Below, piece after piece: positions 26,492 through 36,472 of a stretch of DNA of 64,000 bases. The first letter of the stretch is position 1, and each line of letters starts with the position of its first letter. Source of the stretch: an uncultured Microscilla sp. (GTDB lineage: Bacteria > Bacteroidota > Bacteroidia > Cytophagales > Microscillaceae); NCBI RefSeq assembly GCF_947493425.1, contig NZ_CANLRP010000001.1, forward strand, positions 124,001 to 188,000, read 5' to 3'. A program made the translations under genes and the position numbers. The notes beneath the pieces were generated by a model. That model did no database searches and had not been told where the DNA came from. It saw nothing but the letters and a program-made list of their open reading frames with translations.

Positions 26492-27118
26492 ATGGAACTG
26501 GAAGTAATAAACAGGGAAGGCGAAAGTACTGGTAAAAAAGTTACTTTGGCAGATGCTATATATGCCATTGAGCCTAATGACCACGTAATTTATCTGGACG
26601 TAAAACAGCACTTAGCGAATCGTCGACAAGGTACACATAAAGCAAAGGAAAGAGCAGAAATTGTAGGTTCTACCAAAAAGCTTAAAAAGCAAAAGGGAAC
26701 TGGTACTGCTCGTGCGGGTAGCATCAAATCGCCATTGTTCAGAGGTGGAGGACGTATCTTCGGACCTCGTCCGCGAGATTATCACTTTAAACTAAATCGT
26801 AAAGTGAAATCACTTGCTCGTAAGTCTGCTTTGACTTATAAAGCCAAGGAAAACAATATCACAGTTGTTGAGGATTTCAATCTTGAGGCTCCAAAAACGC
26901 AAGACTATCAAAAAGTTTTGAATAACATTTCTGAAAAGAATGAAAAAACTTTATTGATCTTGCCTGATCACAACAAGAACTTGTATTTGTCAAGTCGTAA
27001 CCTGCCTAAGGCAAAAGTACTACCTTGTAGCCAAATAAATACTTTTGAGCTATTGAATGCAGACAAAGTGTTGATTTTTGAGAGTTCAGTAGAGCAAATT
27101 GAAAACTTATTCAATTAG
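26492..27118 (+). CDS. rplD: 50S ribosomal protein L4
   Basis: 208 residues. Contains the exit-tunnel loop 'KKQKGTGTARAGSIKSPLFRGGGRIFGPRPRDY' type sequence (residues about 65-95). In E. coli L4 represses its own operon by binding the S10 leader; here a leader hairpin stands before rplC and L4 is the natural candidate, without evidence from the sequence. Confidence 0.97.
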   Translation: MELEVINREGESTGKKVTLADAIYAIEPNDHVIYLDVKQHLANRRQGTHKAKERAEIVGSTKKLKKQKGTGTARAGSIKSPLFRGGGRIFGPRPRDYHFKLNRKVKSLARKSALTYKAKENNITVVEDFNLEAPKTQDYQKVLNNISEKNEKTLLILPDHNKNLYLSSRNLPKAKVLPCSQINTFELLNADKVLIFESSVEQIENLFN

Positions 27119-27122
27119 GAAA

Positions 27123-27437
27123 ATGAACGAGAAAATGATACTAAAGAAGCCTTTAATTACAGAAAAGACTTCTAAAATGATCGAAGAAAAAGGGCAGTAT
27201 ACTTTTATCGTAGATGCTCAGGCTAACAAGATTGAGATCAAGAAAGCCATAGAGAAAATGTACAATGTGACTGTAGAATCGGTAAATACCATCAATTATG
27301 CTGGTAAGCCGAAAACCAGATATACAAAATCTAAGGTAATTACAGGACATACTCCTAATTATAGAAAAGCGATAGTTACTACCGCTCTGGGAGAGGATGG
27401 AGAGAGAGAGATGATTGATTTTTATGACAATATCTAA
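27123..27437 (+). CDS. rplW: 50S ribosomal protein L23
   Basis: 104 residues from the ATG at 27123, 4 bases after the rplD stop. 'KPLITEKTSKMIEEKGQYTFIVDAQANK' type start and 'KAIEKMYNVTVESVNT' identify L23, which sits at the tunnel exit and docks SRP and trigger factor. Confidence 0.95.
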   Translation: MNEKMILKKPLITEKTSKMIEEKGQYTFIVDAQANKIEIKKAIEKMYNVTVESVNTINYAGKPKTRYTKSKVITGHTPNYRKAIVTTALGEDGEREMIDFYDNI

Positions 27438-27449
27438 TTTGAAGGTATA

Positions 27450-28310
27450 ATGGCAGTAAAAAAACTAAGACCAATTACACCTGGACAGCGTTTTCGTTCA
27501 GCACCTTCTTTTGATGAGTTGAGCTTCGGTAAGATAACTATCAAAGAGAAAGAGGTTGATCGTAAAGGAAAACCTGAAAAATCTTTGTTGAAGTCTCGCA
27601 AAAAATCTGGCGGACGAAACAACAAAGGTCGTATGACTATGCGGTATATGGGTGGTGGTCATAAACAACGTTACCGCGTAATAGATTTTAAAAGAGAAAA
27701 GTTTGATATTCCCGCTACTGTTAAATCTGTAGAATACGATCCAGCAAGAACTGCTCGTATTGCACTACTTTATTATGCAGATGGTGAAAAACGTTATATT
27801 ATAGCTCCTGAAGGTCTAAAAGTAGGACAAACCATTGTTTCAGGTGAAAATGTTGCTCCTGAAGTAGGAAACACTCTACCATTAGGTAATATTCCTTTAG
27901 GTTCTGTGGTTCATAACCTTGAGTTAAAGCCTGGTAATGGTGCTGTATTGGTACGTAGTGCAGGTACTTATGCTCAACTGGTAGCTCGTGAAGGTAAATA
28001 TGTGACCTTAAAAATGCCTTCTGGCGAAATGAGAATGGTTTTACAGAGTTGTTTGGCAACTATTGGAACCGTTTCTAACGGCGATCATATGAATGTTCGT
28101 TTGGGTAAAGCTGGTCGTAAACGCTGGTTAGGTCGTCGCCCTCGTACTCGTGGGGTAGCAATGAACCCGGTAGATCACCCAATGGGTGGTGGTGAAGGTC
28201 GTTCTTCTGGTGGACACCCACGTTCTCGTAAAGGTTTGTATGCCAAGGGTAAAAAGACCAGAAAGAAAAACAAATATTCAGATCGTCTAATTGTTAAGAA
28301 GAGAAAATAA
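27450..28310 (+). CDS. rplB: 50S ribosomal protein L2
   Basis: 286 residues, slightly longer than E. coli L2 (273). '[21 protein letters not shown]', '[12 protein letters not shown]' and '[18 protein letters not shown]' with the conserved His needed for peptidyl transfer are present. Its TAA shares one base with the rpsS ATG, showing translational coupling. Confidence 0.97.
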   Translation: MAVKKLRPITPGQRFRSAPSFDELSFGKITIKEKEVDRKGKPEKSLLKSRKKSGGRNNKGRMTMRYMGGGHKQRYRVIDFKREKFDIPATVKSVEYDPARTARIALLYYADGEKRYIIAPEGLKVGQTIVSGENVAPEVGNTLPLGNIPLGSVVHNLELKPGNGAVLVRSAGTYAQLVAREGKYVTLKMPSGEMRMVLQSCLATIGTVSNGDHMNVRLGKAGRKRWLGRRPRTRGVAMNPVDHPMGGGEGRSSGGHPRSRKGLYAKGKKTRKKNKYSDRLIVKKRK

Positions 28311-28588
28311 TGGCACGTTCACTTAAAAAGGGACCATACATTCAGCATCACCTTCAAAAGAAGGTAGAAGCTATGAGCGAATCTAAGAAAAAATCGGTGA
28401 TAAAAACCTGGTCTCGCAGATCTATGATTTCTCCCGATTTTGTTGGGCTTACCTTTGCTGTTCATAATGGGAACAAGTTTATCCCTGTATTTGTAACAGA
28501 AAACATGGTAGGTCACCGGTTAGGTGAATTTGCACCTACTCGTAACTTTAGGGGACATATTGCCAAAAAAGATAAGAAAAAGCGATAA
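28310..28588 (+). CDS. rpsS: 30S ribosomal protein S19
   Basis: 92 residues. '[19 protein letters not shown]', '[13 protein letters not shown]' and '[16 protein letters not shown]' are standard S19. Overlaps the rplB stop by one base. Confidence 0.97.
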   Translation: MARSLKKGPYIQHHLQKKVEAMSESKKKSVIKTWSRRSMISPDFVGLTFAVHNGNKFIPVFVTENMVGHRLGEFAPTRNFRGHIAKKDKKKR

Positions 28589-28594
28589 GGTATC

Positions 28595-29116
28595 ATGGCT
28601 GAAAAAGAGACTTTAGAAGAAATACAAGAAGCTCCGAGAAAAGTAAAAAAGTCGGTTCGAATCGCGCAAAGAAAAGAGGAAATCAGAGAGCGTAAAGAAC
28701 AAATGGCTGGAAAGCGTGGTGCAGTGAAAGCTTCTTTGAATAATGTACCTACTTCTCCTCGCAAAATGCGCTTAGTAGCGGACTTGGTTCGTGGGCAAAA
28801 AGTAGATCGTGCTTTGAACATTCTTAGGTTTGATTCAAAAGTAGGGTCAGAGTACATTGAGAAATTACTACTATCTGCAATTTCTAACTGGGCAAATGAA
28901 AACGAAGATCGTAAGATCGAAGATGCCAACTTATATATCAAAGAAATTTTTGTAGATGGTGGTCGTATGTTGAAGCGTTTACGTCCTGCTCCACAAGGTA
29001 GAGGACATCGTATCCGTAAACGTTCTAATCACATTACTATCGTGATTGATAGTTTGAATCCGGCAGATGCGGATAATACTACTTCGGACAACGATAACAC
29101 TGAAAACGAAAACTAA
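28595..29116 (+). CDS. rplV: 50S ribosomal protein L22, extended at both ends
   Basis: 173 residues against the usual 110-130. The core (about 45-155) has '[20 protein letters not shown]' and '[19 protein letters not shown]', the tunnel beta-hairpin. There is a charged 36-residue N-terminal extension and an acidic Asn/Asp tail. An internal ATG at 28703 would remove the extension, but 28595 is only 6 bases after rpsS, as other operon starts are, so the long form is preferred. Confidence 0.93.
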   Translation: MAEKETLEEIQEAPRKVKKSVRIAQRKEEIRERKEQMAGKRGAVKASLNNVPTSPRKMRLVADLVRGQKVDRALNILRFDSKVGSEYIEKLLLSAISNWANENEDRKIEDANLYIKEIFVDGGRMLKRLRPAPQGRGHRIRKRSNHITIVIDSLNPADADNTTSDNDNTENEN

Positions 29117-29118
29117 GG

Positions 29119-29835
29119 ATGGGACAAAAGGTTAATCCAAACGGTTTACGACTAGGCATCATCAAAGGATGGGAGTCAAACTGGTACGGAGGAAAAAACT
29201 ACTCCAATAAATTATTAGAAGACGAAAAAATTCGCAAATATATTCACGCACGTATTCCTAAAGGTGGTATTTCACGAATTGTAATTGAGCGTACACTAAA
29301 ACGTATCACTCTTACTATTCATACTGCCCGTCCCGGAGTTGTTATTGGTCGTGGAGGAGCAGAAGTAGATAAGATCAAGGAAGAGCTTAAAAAACTTACA
29401 AGCAAAGATGTTCAAATCAATATCTTTGAAGTAAAGCGTCCTGAGCTTGATGCTAAACTAGTAGGCGAATCAATAGCACAACAACTAGAAGCTCGTATTT
29501 CTTACCGACGTGCAATGAAACAAGCTATTGCGGCTGCTATGAGAGTAGGTGCACAGGGTATTAAAATTAAAGCTGCTGGTCGTTTAGGTGGAGCTGAAAT
29601 GGCTCGCTCAGAACAATACAAAGAAGGGCGTATTCCTCTTCACACTTTAAGAGCTGAAATTGATTATGCAATCTCAGAAGCCAATACCATTTACGGTAAA
29701 ATTGGCATAAAAGTGTGGATATTCAAGAAAGAAGTATACGGTAAGCCTGATTTGTCTCCAAATCAAGGAGCAGACAACGAACGTTCAGGACAACCACGTC
29801 GTCGCCGCGATCAACGCAGAAAAAAGCGTAACTAG
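29119..29835 (+). CDS. rpsC: 30S ribosomal protein S3
   Basis: 238 residues. '[13 protein letters not shown]' start, KH domain '[20 protein letters not shown]', '[10 protein letters not shown]' and a basic tail. ATG 2 bases after the rplV stop. Followed by an 81-base gap containing a hairpin. Confidence 0.97.
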   Translation: MGQKVNPNGLRLGIIKGWESNWYGGKNYSNKLLEDEKIRKYIHARIPKGGISRIVIERTLKRITLTIHTARPGVVIGRGGAEVDKIKEELKKLTSKDVQINIFEVKRPELDAKLVGESIAQQLEARISYRRAMKQAIAAAMRVGAQGIKIKAAGRLGGAEMARSEQYKEGRIPLHTLRAEIDYAISEANTIYGKIGIKVWIFKKEVYGKPDLSPNQGADNERSGQPRRRRDQRRKKRN

Positions 29836-29864
29836 AAAACGTAATTTTAAAAGATATTGGTGAG

Positions 29865-29902
29865 AAAGTTTAATACTGTGGTAATACCATTCTTTAAACT
29901 TT
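29865..29902 (+). promoter_or_regulatory. hairpin between rpsC and rplP
   Basis: AAAGTTTAA (29865-29873) pairs perfectly with TTAAACTTT (29894-29902), with TAC/GTA pairing inside. It fills the widest early gap of the operon and may mark RNA processing or a regulatory site. Confidence 0.4.
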
Positions 29903-29916
29903 AAATTTTAAAAGCC

Positions 29917-30336
29917 ATGTTACAACCAAAAAGAGTAAAGTTTAGAAAACAACAAAAGGGAAGAATTAAGGGGCTTGCAGGAAGAGGTCACACAATTGCT
30001 TTCGGAACTTTTGGTTTGAAATCTCTCGAAAGCGGTCGTATTACTTCTCGTCAGATTGAGGCGTGTCGTATCACTATATCCCGTACTCTTAAGAGAGAAG
30101 GTAAAATTTGGATTAGAATATTTCCTGATAAGCCTATTACGAAAAAGCCTGCTGAGGTTCGTATGGGTAAAGGAAAGGGTGCTCCTGAATACTGGGTGGC
30201 TAAAGTTAAGCCTGGTACCATCATGTTTGAAATTGATGGTGTAAGTAAGGAGTTAGCTGCTCGAGCTTTAAAGCTTGCTGCTTATAAACTTCCAGTAAGT
30301 ACCAAATTTGTTGTACGTAGAGATTACGTAGAGTAG
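29917..30336 (+). CDS. rplP: 50S ribosomal protein L16
   Basis: 139 residues. '[19 protein letters not shown]', '[18 protein letters not shown]' and '[17 protein letters not shown]' identify L16. Its last codons run into a GTAGA tandem repeat. Confidence 0.97.
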   Translation: MLQPKRVKFRKQQKGRIKGLAGRGHTIAFGTFGLKSLESGRITSRQIEACRITISRTLKREGKIWIRIFPDKPITKKPAEVRMGKGKGAPEYWVAKVKPGTIMFEIDGVSKELAARALKLAAYKLPVSTKFVVRRDYVE

Positions 30337-30347
30337 AGTAGAGTAGA
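30328..30347 (+). repeat. (GTAGA)x4 tandem repeat over the rplP stop codon
   Basis: Four perfect copies of a 5-base unit begin in the last rplP codons and fill the 14-base spacer before rpmC, giving TAG stops in several frames. Copy changes would alter the rplP-rpmC spacing but not the L16 protein. Confidence 0.8.
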
Positions 30348-30350
30348 GTT

Positions 30351-30557
30351 ATGAAAAACGATGAAATTAGGTCTTTAACGACTGAAGAACTAAAAGAGCG
30401 AACCAACGCTGAGCGTGATAAATTGCAGAAGCTAAAGTTTGCACATGCTATTTCTCCTATAGAGAACCCAATGAAAATTAGGGTAGCACGTAAAATTATA
30501 GCACGGTTAAATACCGAGTTGAGAGCACGTGAACTTGCGGAAAAATCAAAATCTTAA
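30351..30557 (+). CDS. rpmC: 50S ribosomal protein L29
   Basis: 68 residues, two helices, with 'IRSLTTEELKERTNAERDKL' and 'PMKIRVARKIIARLNTELRAR'. Standard position between rplP and rpsQ. Confidence 0.95.
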   Translation: MKNDEIRSLTTEELKERTNAERDKLQKLKFAHAISPIENPMKIRVARKIIARLNTELRARELAEKSKS

Positions 30558-30563
30558 CGTATT

Positions 30564-30824
30564 ATGCAAGTAGAAAGAAACGCACGAAAAGAGAGAATAG
30601 GGAGAGTTGTAAGTAATAAGATGGATAAATCTATTACTGTACTTGTAGAAGGAAAAGTGAAACACCCTATCTATGGTAAGTTTGTGAACAAGTCTAAAAA
30701 GTTTGTTGCTCATGATGAAAAAGATGAGTGCAACATTGGAGACACTGTTAAAATTATGGAATGCCGTCCGTTAAGTAAAAGAAAGCGTTGGCGTTTGATT
30801 GATATTATCGAACGTGCTAAATAA
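30564..30824 (+). CDS. rpsQ: 30S ribosomal protein S17
   Basis: 86 residues. '[21 protein letters not shown]', '[20 protein letters not shown]' and '[20 protein letters not shown]' are standard S17. A 72-base gap follows. Confidence 0.97.
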   Translation: MQVERNARKERIGRVVSNKMDKSITVLVEGKVKHPIYGKFVNKSKKFVAHDEKDECNIGDTVKIMECRPLSKRKRWRLIDIIERAK

Positions 30825-30896
30825 CAGCTTTCTGTCCTAATAGGGGTGGAAGTCCAAATGGAATTATTTTAAAATTTGATTTAACGGATTTAAACC

Positions 30897-31265
30897 ATGA
30901 TACAACAAGAATCAAGACTCAGTGTAGCCGATAATAGTGGCGCAAAAGAAGTACTTTGTATTCGTGTATTAGGCGGAACTAAGAAGAGATACGCAAGTAT
31001 AGGTGATAAGATAGTAGTAACTGTCAAATCTGCAATTTCTTCTAGTAACCTAAAAAAAGGTACGGTTTCCAAAGCAGTAATTGTAAGAACTAAAAAAGAA
31101 ATTCGTCGTAGTGACGGATCATATATTCGCTTTGAAGACAACGCCGCTGTATTGTTAAATAACAATGACGAACCTAGAGGTACCCGTATTTTTGGACCTG
31201 TTGCCCGTGAGTTACGGGAAAAACAATTTATGAAAATTGTTTCTTTGGCTCCTGAGGTACTATAA
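30897..31265 (+). CDS. rplN: 50S ribosomal protein L14
   Basis: 122 residues, the universal length. '[19 protein letters not shown]', '[20 protein letters not shown]' and '[13 protein letters not shown]' identify L14. Confidence 0.97.
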   Translation: MIQQESRLSVADNSGAKEVLCIRVLGGTKKRYASIGDKIVVTVKSAISSSNLKKGTVSKAVIVRTKKEIRRSDGSYIRFEDNAAVLLNNNDEPRGTRIFGPVARELREKQFMKIVSLAPEVL

Positions 31266-31289
31266 AGGCTAAAAAAGTAAGAATAGACG

Positions 31290-31634
31290 ATGGAACGTAA
31301 AAAGAATAAACAGCCTAAATTACACCTTAAAAAAGGCGATAAAGTAAAAGTAATCGCTGGAAACTCTCGTGGCAAAGAAGGGGATGTACTTGAGGTGATA
31401 ATCGAAAAGAACAGAGTAGTTGTTGAAGGCGTGAATATGATTAAGAAACACCTTAAACCTTCTGCTAACAACCCACAAGGTTCTATCCAGGAGATAGAAG
31501 GTTCTATTCACATCAGTAACCTAATGGTAATTGACCCGGCTTCTGGAGAACCCAGACGTTCAGGCAAGAAACGTGATGAGAACGGTAAACTTCAAAGGTA
31601 TTTCAAGGAACATACGTCGCATAAGAAAGCATAA
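31290..31634 (+). CDS. rplX: 50S ribosomal protein L24
   Basis: 114 residues with a KOW motif '[20 protein letters not shown]' and '[13 protein letters not shown]'. Assembly-initiating protein of the large subunit. Confidence 0.96.
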   Translation: MERKKNKQPKLHLKKGDKVKVIAGNSRGKEGDVLEVIIEKNRVVVEGVNMIKKHLKPSANNPQGSIQEIEGSIHISNLMVIDPASGEPRRSGKKRDENGKLQRYFKEHTSHKKA

Positions 31635-31639
31635 GAATA

Positions 31640-32197
31640 ATGGCTGGAACACCAAGAATCAAAGAAAAATACTTGAATGAAGTTGTCAAAGGTTTAAGAG
31701 ACAAATTTCAGTACAAGTCAGTGATGCAAGTGCCTAAAGTTACTAAAGTAGTAATTAACAAAGGTATAGGTGCCGCAGTTGCCGATAAAAAATTAGTAGA
31801 TGTAGGAATAGATGAACTTACATTAATTGCTGGTCAAAAAGCAGTACCTACTTACGCTAAGAAATCTGTCGCAAACTTTAAACTCCGTGAAGGAATGCCT
31901 ATCGGTGCAAAAGTTACCTTGCGAGGAGACAGAATGTATGAATTTATTGACAGATTATTTACAGTAGCACTTCCACGTGTTCGTGACTTTAAAGGTGTAA
32001 ATGAAAAAGGCTTTGATAGCCGAGGTAATTACACCCTAGGAGTAAAAGAACAAATTATCTTTCCTGAGATTAGCATAGAAAAAGTTAATAAAATTACAGG
32101 AATGGATATTACCTTCGTAACAACTGCTTCAACTGATGAAGAAGGTTATGAACTGTTGAAGCTACTCGGTATGCCATTTGCAAATTTGAAAAAATAA
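31640..32197 (+). CDS. rplE: 50S ribosomal protein L5
   Basis: 185 residues. '[16 protein letters not shown]', '[21 protein letters not shown]' and '[20 protein letters not shown]' are standard. Binds 5S rRNA. Confidence 0.97.
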   Translation: MAGTPRIKEKYLNEVVKGLRDKFQYKSVMQVPKVTKVVINKGIGAAVADKKLVDVGIDELTLIAGQKAVPTYAKKSVANFKLREGMPIGAKVTLRGDRMYEFIDRLFTVALPRVRDFKGVNEKGFDSRGNYTLGVKEQIIFPEISIEKVNKITGMDITFVTTASTDEEGYELLKLLGMPFANLKK

Positions 32198-32206
32198 ATA
32201 TTACCC

Positions 32207-32512
32207 ATGGCTAGAGAATCCATAAAAGCAAGAGAGCGTAAAAGAGAACGCATGGTTGCTAAATATGCCCAAAAAAGAGAAGATTTAAGACTTAAAATCA
32301 AAGAAGCTATCAAAGCTGGTGAAGATCCAACAGAGTATTATGTTGCTTTGGATAAGTTACCTAAAAATGCTTCTCCAATACGTTTACACAACCGCTGTAA
32401 AGTAACAGGTAGACCTAAAGGGTATATGCGCAAATTCGGTATTTGTCGTAATGTATTCCGTGAAATGGCTTCTGAAGGGAAAATTCCAGGTATCACAAAG
32501 TCTAGTTGGTAA
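32207..32512 (+). CDS. rpsN: 30S ribosomal protein S14, zinc-free type
   Basis: 101 residues, the long form. In place of the zinc ribbon the C-terminal part reads '[28 protein letters not shown]', with only two Cys and no C-x-x-C pairs, so it is the zinc-independent type. Confidence 0.97.
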   Translation: MARESIKARERKRERMVAKYAQKREDLRLKIKEAIKAGEDPTEYYVALDKLPKNASPIRLHNRCKVTGRPKGYMRKFGICRNVFREMASEGKIPGITKSSW

Positions 32513-32520
32513 TTTTCTTT

Positions 32521-32550
32521 TTTGTTTTTGTACGAAAAGTGTTAATTTTG
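32521..32550 (+). promoter_or_regulatory. internal promoter before rpsH
   Basis: TTTG (32521-32524), 18 bases, TAATTTTG (32543-32550), a full -7 match. It lies in the 80-base rpsN-rpsH gap, much wider than neighbouring gaps, and would start transcription of the second part of the operon near 32557. Confidence 0.6.
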
Positions 32551-32554
32551 CACC

Positions 32555-32568
32555 CCTGCCTTTGCAGG
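32555..32568 (+). promoter_or_regulatory. small GC hairpin in the rpsH leader
   Basis: CCTGC (32555-32559) pairs with GCAGG (32564-32568) right at the expected start of the internal transcript and 24 bases before the rpsH ATG. Possible S8 autoregulatory site or 5' end stabiliser; unproven. Confidence 0.35.
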
Positions 32569-32592
32569 AGCGAATAAAAATTTTGAGTTTAG

Positions 32593-32994
32593 ATGAATAC
32601 GGATCCAATTGCCGATTATTTGACGCGAGTTAGAAATGCCATAAAAGCAAGGCATAGAATCGTGGAAATACCTTCCTCTAATATAAAGAAGGAAATCACT
32701 AAGGTATTACACGAAAAAGGCTACATCCAACACTATAAATTTGATGCTGAGAGTTCTGTTCAAGGTACCATAAAAATTGCTTTGAAATATAATCCTGTAT
32801 CAAAAGAATCTGCAATCCTTAAGTTGCAGCGTGTAAGTAAGCCTGGGTTGAGAAAATATGTACCATCCAATGAGTTACCAAGAGTACTGAATGGATTAGG
32901 TATAGCAATACTTTCTACTTCTAAAGGTGTAATCACCGACAAAGAAGCTAGAAATTTGAATGTAGGTGGAGAAGTTTTGTGTTACGTGTATTAA
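32593..32994 (+). CDS. rpsH: 30S ribosomal protein S8
   Basis: 133 residues. '[19 protein letters not shown]' start and '[26 protein letters not shown]' end. S8 is the translational repressor of the spc operon in E. coli; here its gene has its own promoter and leader hairpin. Confidence 0.97.
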   Translation: MNTDPIADYLTRVRNAIKARHRIVEIPSSNIKKEITKVLHEKGYIQHYKFDAESSVQGTIKIALKYNPVSKESAILKLQRVSKPGLRKYVPSNELPRVLNGLGIAILSTSKGVITDKEARNLNVGGEVLCYVY

Positions 32995-33006
32995 CGAGTA
33001 TATATA

Positions 33007-33576
33007 ATGTCTCGAATTGGTAAAAAACCTATTGCTGTTCCTCAGGGAGTAACAATAACCGTTGATAAAAATAATCTGGTAAAAGTAAAAGGCTCAAAAG
33101 GTGAACTTTTGCAGCATATAGACCCAGATTTGAAAGTAAATGTAAATGAGGGAGAAATATTGGTTGAACGCCCCTCAGAACAAAAACGTCACAAGGCACT
33201 ACATGGGCTTTATAGAAGTCTTATAAACAACATGGTTGTTGGCGTTTCAGAAGGTTACAAAATTGAGTTAGAAATTGTTGGGGTTGGTTTCAAAGCCACT
33301 TGTACTAACAATATTCTTGATTTGAACCTAGGATATTCTCACAATATATATTTTGCGTTACCACCAGAAGTAAAAGGTACTGCAGAAACAAAAAAAGGAT
33401 CTAATCCTATAATCACTCTTGAGAGTATTGACAAGCAATTAATTGGTCAGGTAGCTGCTAAGATTAAAGCTCTTCGCAAAGTTGAACCTTACAAAGGTAA
33501 AGGTGTTCGTCTTAAAGGTCAGGTACTTGGTGTTGATTTGAGAAAGAAAGCTGGTAAAACTGCTGCTAAGAAATAA
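33007..33576 (+). CDS. rplF: 50S ribosomal protein L6
   Basis: 189 residues. 'SRIGKKPIAVPQGV' start, 'LHGLYRSLINNMVVGVSEGY' and 'EPYKGKGVRLKGQ' near the end, followed by a short Lys-rich tail. Confidence 0.97.
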   Translation: MSRIGKKPIAVPQGVTITVDKNNLVKVKGSKGELLQHIDPDLKVNVNEGEILVERPSEQKRHKALHGLYRSLINNMVVGVSEGYKIELEIVGVGFKATCTNNILDLNLGYSHNIYFALPPEVKGTAETKKGSNPIITLESIDKQLIGQVAAKIKALRKVEPYKGKGVRLKGQVLGVDLRKKAGKTAAKK

Positions 33577-33586
33577 TAGTTGAGAG

Positions 33587-33934
33587 ATGGCTACAAAAAA
33601 AGAACAGAGACGATTAAGAATTAAAAGAAGTATCAGAAAAAGAATTACTGGTACTCAAAGTCGCCCAAGATTGAGTGTATTTCGCTCAAATAAATGCATC
33701 TATGCTCAGATTATTGACGATGTAGACGGTAAAACCCTGGCAAGTGCTTCATCTCTGGAATTAGAGGGAAGTAAAAATAACATAGAAAGTGCAGGCGCTG
33801 TTGGAAAATTATTGGCTGAAAAGGCTTCTAACAATGGAATTACTTCTGTAATATTTGACCGTAATGGTTACTTATACCATGGCAGAGTAAAAGCCTTGGC
33901 TGAAGGTGCACGCGAAGGAGGTCTTAAATTTTAA
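33587..33934 (+). CDS. rplR: 50S ribosomal protein L18
   Basis: 115 residues. '[20 protein letters not shown]' start, '[18 protein letters not shown]', and end '[20 protein letters not shown]'. Binds 5S rRNA with L5. Confidence 0.97.
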   Translation: MATKKEQRRLRIKRSIRKRITGTQSRPRLSVFRSNKCIYAQIIDDVDGKTLASASSLELEGSKNNIESAGAVGKLLAEKASNNGITSVIFDRNGYLYHGRVKALAEGAREGGLKF

Positions 33935-33945
33935 GTATTTGAACC

Positions 33946-34461
33946 ATGCAGCAAAGAAAAAAAGCAATCAAAGCAAGCGAAACGGATCTTAAAGAGAAGG
34001 TAGTAGCAATTAATCGTGTAGCGAAAGTTGTTAAAGGTGGTAGACGCTTCAGCTTTTCTGCGATCGTAGTAGTAGGTGATGGCAATGGTACAGTGGGGTA
34101 TGGATTAGGGAAAGCCAACGAAGTAACTGATGCGATTACAAAAGGAGTAGAGGATGCCAAGAAAAACTTGGTAAAAGTTCCTATTCTTAAAAATACAATT
34201 CCTCACTCAATGGAAGGAAAATACAGTGGAGGCTTTGTATTATTGAAACCCGCTTCTCCTGGTACAGGGGTTATAGCTGGTGGTGCTATGCGTGCTGTAC
34301 TTGAAAGTGCAGGAATTAAGGATGTATTAGCAAAATCTAAAGGGTCTTCTAACCCTCACAACGTAGTGAAAGCTACTTTTGATGCATTGAAAAAAATGAA
34401 AGCTCCTCACGAAGTAGCTTATCAAAGAGGTATTTCGTTGGAGAAAGTTTTTAAAGGATAA
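33946..34461 (+). CDS. rpsE: 30S ribosomal protein S5
   Basis: 171 residues. '[20 protein letters not shown]', '[17 protein letters not shown]' and '[19 protein letters not shown]' are standard S5. Confidence 0.97.
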   Translation: MQQRKKAIKASETDLKEKVVAINRVAKVVKGGRRFSFSAIVVVGDGNGTVGYGLGKANEVTDAITKGVEDAKKNLVKVPILKNTIPHSMEGKYSGGFVLLKPASPGTGVIAGGAMRAVLESAGIKDVLAKSKGSSNPHNVVKATFDALKKMKAPHEVAYQRGISLEKVFKG

Positions 34462-34465
34462 AACA

Positions 34466-34648
34466 ATGGCAAAGGTTAAAATAACGCAGGTAAGAAGCAC
34501 TATTAATCGTCCTAAAAAACAGAAAGCTACTATCAAAGCCTTGGGGTTGGGAAGAATTAATAAGAGTGTTGAGAAAGAAAATACCCCGCAAATTGCAGGT
34601 ATGATCCGTAAGGTTCAGCATTTAATAGCTGTTGAAGAACTAGGATAA
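34466..34648 (+). CDS. rpmD: 50S ribosomal protein L30
   Basis: 60 residues. 'KVKITQVRSTINRPKKQKAT' and 'LGLGRINKSVEKENTPQIAG' identify L30. ATG 4 bases after rpsE. Confidence 0.96.
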   Translation: MAKVKITQVRSTINRPKKQKATIKALGLGRINKSVEKENTPQIAGMIRKVQHLIAVEELG

Positions 34649-34714
34649 TAATCAATATCTTAGACTTGTATATTTTAGTGCTGGTAGCTGGTTTAACTTA
34701 ATTTGATTATTACA

Positions 34715-35161
34715 ATGAAATTGCATACATTAAAACCTGCAAAAGGTTCAGTAAAAAACAGAAAAAGAGTAGGTAGAGGACAAGGATCTGGAAGAGGTGG
34801 AACATCTACTCGTGGTCATAAAGGTGCTCAATCGAGATCTGGGTATAGTAGAAAAAGTGGTTTTGAAGGTGGACAAATGCCCTTGCAGCGTCGTTTACCT
34901 AAATTCGGCTTTAATAATATACACAGAGTATCTTATAAACCCATAAACTTAGACACCATCCAGGAATTGGTAGAGAAAACCAATGCTACAGAAATAACTG
35001 TGGAATTGTTGAGAGAGAACGGTTTGGCTTCTAAGAACGATTTAATTAAAGTATTAGGGAGAGGAGAGCTGAAAGCTAAGGTGGAAATACAAGCAAATAA
35101 GTTTTCTAAATCTGCTATTGAAGCCATAGAAAAAGCTGGTGGCAAAGCAACAAAACTGTAA
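34715..35161 (+). CDS. rplO: 50S ribosomal protein L15
   Basis: 148 residues from ATG 34715 (an in-frame TTG lies 12 bases upstream and is not needed). '[20 protein letters not shown]', '[18 protein letters not shown]' and '[17 protein letters not shown]' are diagnostic. Confidence 0.97.
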   Translation: MKLHTLKPAKGSVKNRKRVGRGQGSGRGGTSTRGHKGAQSRSGYSRKSGFEGGQMPLQRRLPKFGFNNIHRVSYKPINLDTIQELVEKTNATEITVELLRENGLASKNDLIKVLGRGELKAKVEIQANKFSKSAIEAIEKAGGKATKL

Positions 35162-35164
35162 GTT

Positions 35165-36472
35165 ATGAAAAAGTTCATCACTACAATTAAGAACATTTAT
35201 GCAATCAAAGAACTGAGAAGTAGACTCATCAATACGTTTTGGCTATTGGTGGTATTTCGTTTGGGTTCTTTTATTGTCGTGCCTGGGGTTGATTCTGCAA
35301 TTTTAGCAGCTAATGGACCTAAAGGAGGCGTATTTGGTATGCTTGATGTCTTTTTGGGAGGTGCTTTTAGCAAAGCCTCTATTTTTGCTTTAGGTATCAT
35401 GCCATACATTTCAGCCTCTATTGTTATTCAATTAATGGAGGTGGCTGTTCCTTATTTTCAAAAGTTGAAAAAAGAAGGTGAGTCAGGTTTTAAGAAAAAA
35501 ACTCAAATTACACGTTACTTAACGATTGTAATTACAGCGGCTCAGGCAATAGGCTATATTCAAGCCACAATACCAAGTAATGCCATAATGGTTAGTCAGC
35601 TTTCTTTTACTATATCAACAGTAATTATTCTTACTGCTGGTACTGTATTTACAATGTGGTTAGGAGAGAAAATTGATGACCGAGGTATTGGACAAGGTAT
35701 TTCTTTATTAATTATGATTGGTATTATTTCTCGTTTACCACAATCTCTTGTAGAAGAAGTGGTAGCAAGATCTACTGGTAGTCAAGTATTGATATTAATC
35801 CTTGAAATGGTAGTTTTGTTCTTTGTAGTAATGAGCGTTGTAATGCTTACAGAAGCCACAAGGCGAATCCCTATTCAATATGCAAAACAAGTTGTTGGCA
35901 ATCGTGTTTATGGTGGACAACGTCAGTATCTACCTTTAAAAGTAAATGCAGCTGGTGTAATGCCTATCATTTTTGCTCAGGCATTGATGTTTGTCCCTGC
36001 TCTCATTACTCCTTATGTTGGAGGAGCCAGTTCTGCGTTCTCAGACATCACAACCTGGCAATATAACCTTGTTTTTGGGTTGTTGATTATCATCTTTACA
36101 TATTTTTATACTGCAATATCTGTAAACCCAAAGCAGATTGCAGATGACTTAAAGCGTAATGGTGGATTTATTGCTGGTGTTAAACCTGGCAGTGACACTT
36201 CTGAATACATTGACAAAATCATGTCTAAAATTACTTTACCTGGTTCAATTTGGTTAGCTATTGTCGCTATTTTGCCAGCAATTGCGGTGAAATTTGGGAT
36301 TCAGAATAGTTTTGCCCAATTTTACGGTGGGACTTCTCTTTTGATTATGGTAGGAGTAGTATTAAATACTCTACAACAAATCAATGGATACTTGTTAATG
36401 AGAAGATATGATGGATACATGAAGTCAGGAGATGTAAAAGGACGTTCTCAAAACATTGCAGTTGTTCAATAA
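35165..36472 (+). CDS. secY: preprotein translocase subunit SecY
   Basis: 435 residues, ten membrane segments, the channel of the Sec translocon. 'FGMLDVFLGGAFSKASIFALGIMPYISASI', broken into the plug and TM2, and 'GRSQNIAVVQ' at the end are recognised; the cytoplasmic loop 'QIADDLKRNGGFIAGVKPG' is typical. Its TAA overlaps the map ATG by one base. Confidence 0.97.
   Translation: MKKFITTIKNIYAIKELRSRLINTFWLLVVFRLGSFIVVPGVDSAILAANGPKGGVFGMLDVFLGGAFSKASIFALGIMPYISASIVIQLMEVAVPYFQKLKKEGESGFKKKTQITRYLTIVITAAQAIGYIQATIPSNAIMVSQLSFTISTVIILTAGTVFTMWLGEKIDDRGIGQGISLLIMIGIISRLPQSLVEEVVARSTGSQVLILILEMVVLFFVVMSVVMLTEATRRIPIQYAKQVVGNRVYGGQRQYLPLKVNAAGVMPIIFAQALMFVPALITPYVGGASSAFSDITTWQYNLVFGLLIIIFTYFYTAISVNPKQIADDLKRNGGFIAGVKPGSDTSEYIDKIMSKITLPGSIWLAIVAILPAIAVKFGIQNSFAQFYGGTSLLIMVGVVLNTLQQINGYLLMRRYDGYMKSGDVKGRSQNIAVVQ

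Noticed and set aside
30825-30896. possible promoter between rpsQ and rplN
   Set aside because: The nearest -7 candidate is TAAAATTTG with one base too many and no -33 TTG at the right distance.
30890-31471. 193-codon minus-strand frame over rplN and rplX
   Set aside because: Antisense to two universally conserved ribosomal genes; Ser/Phe-rich shadow composition.
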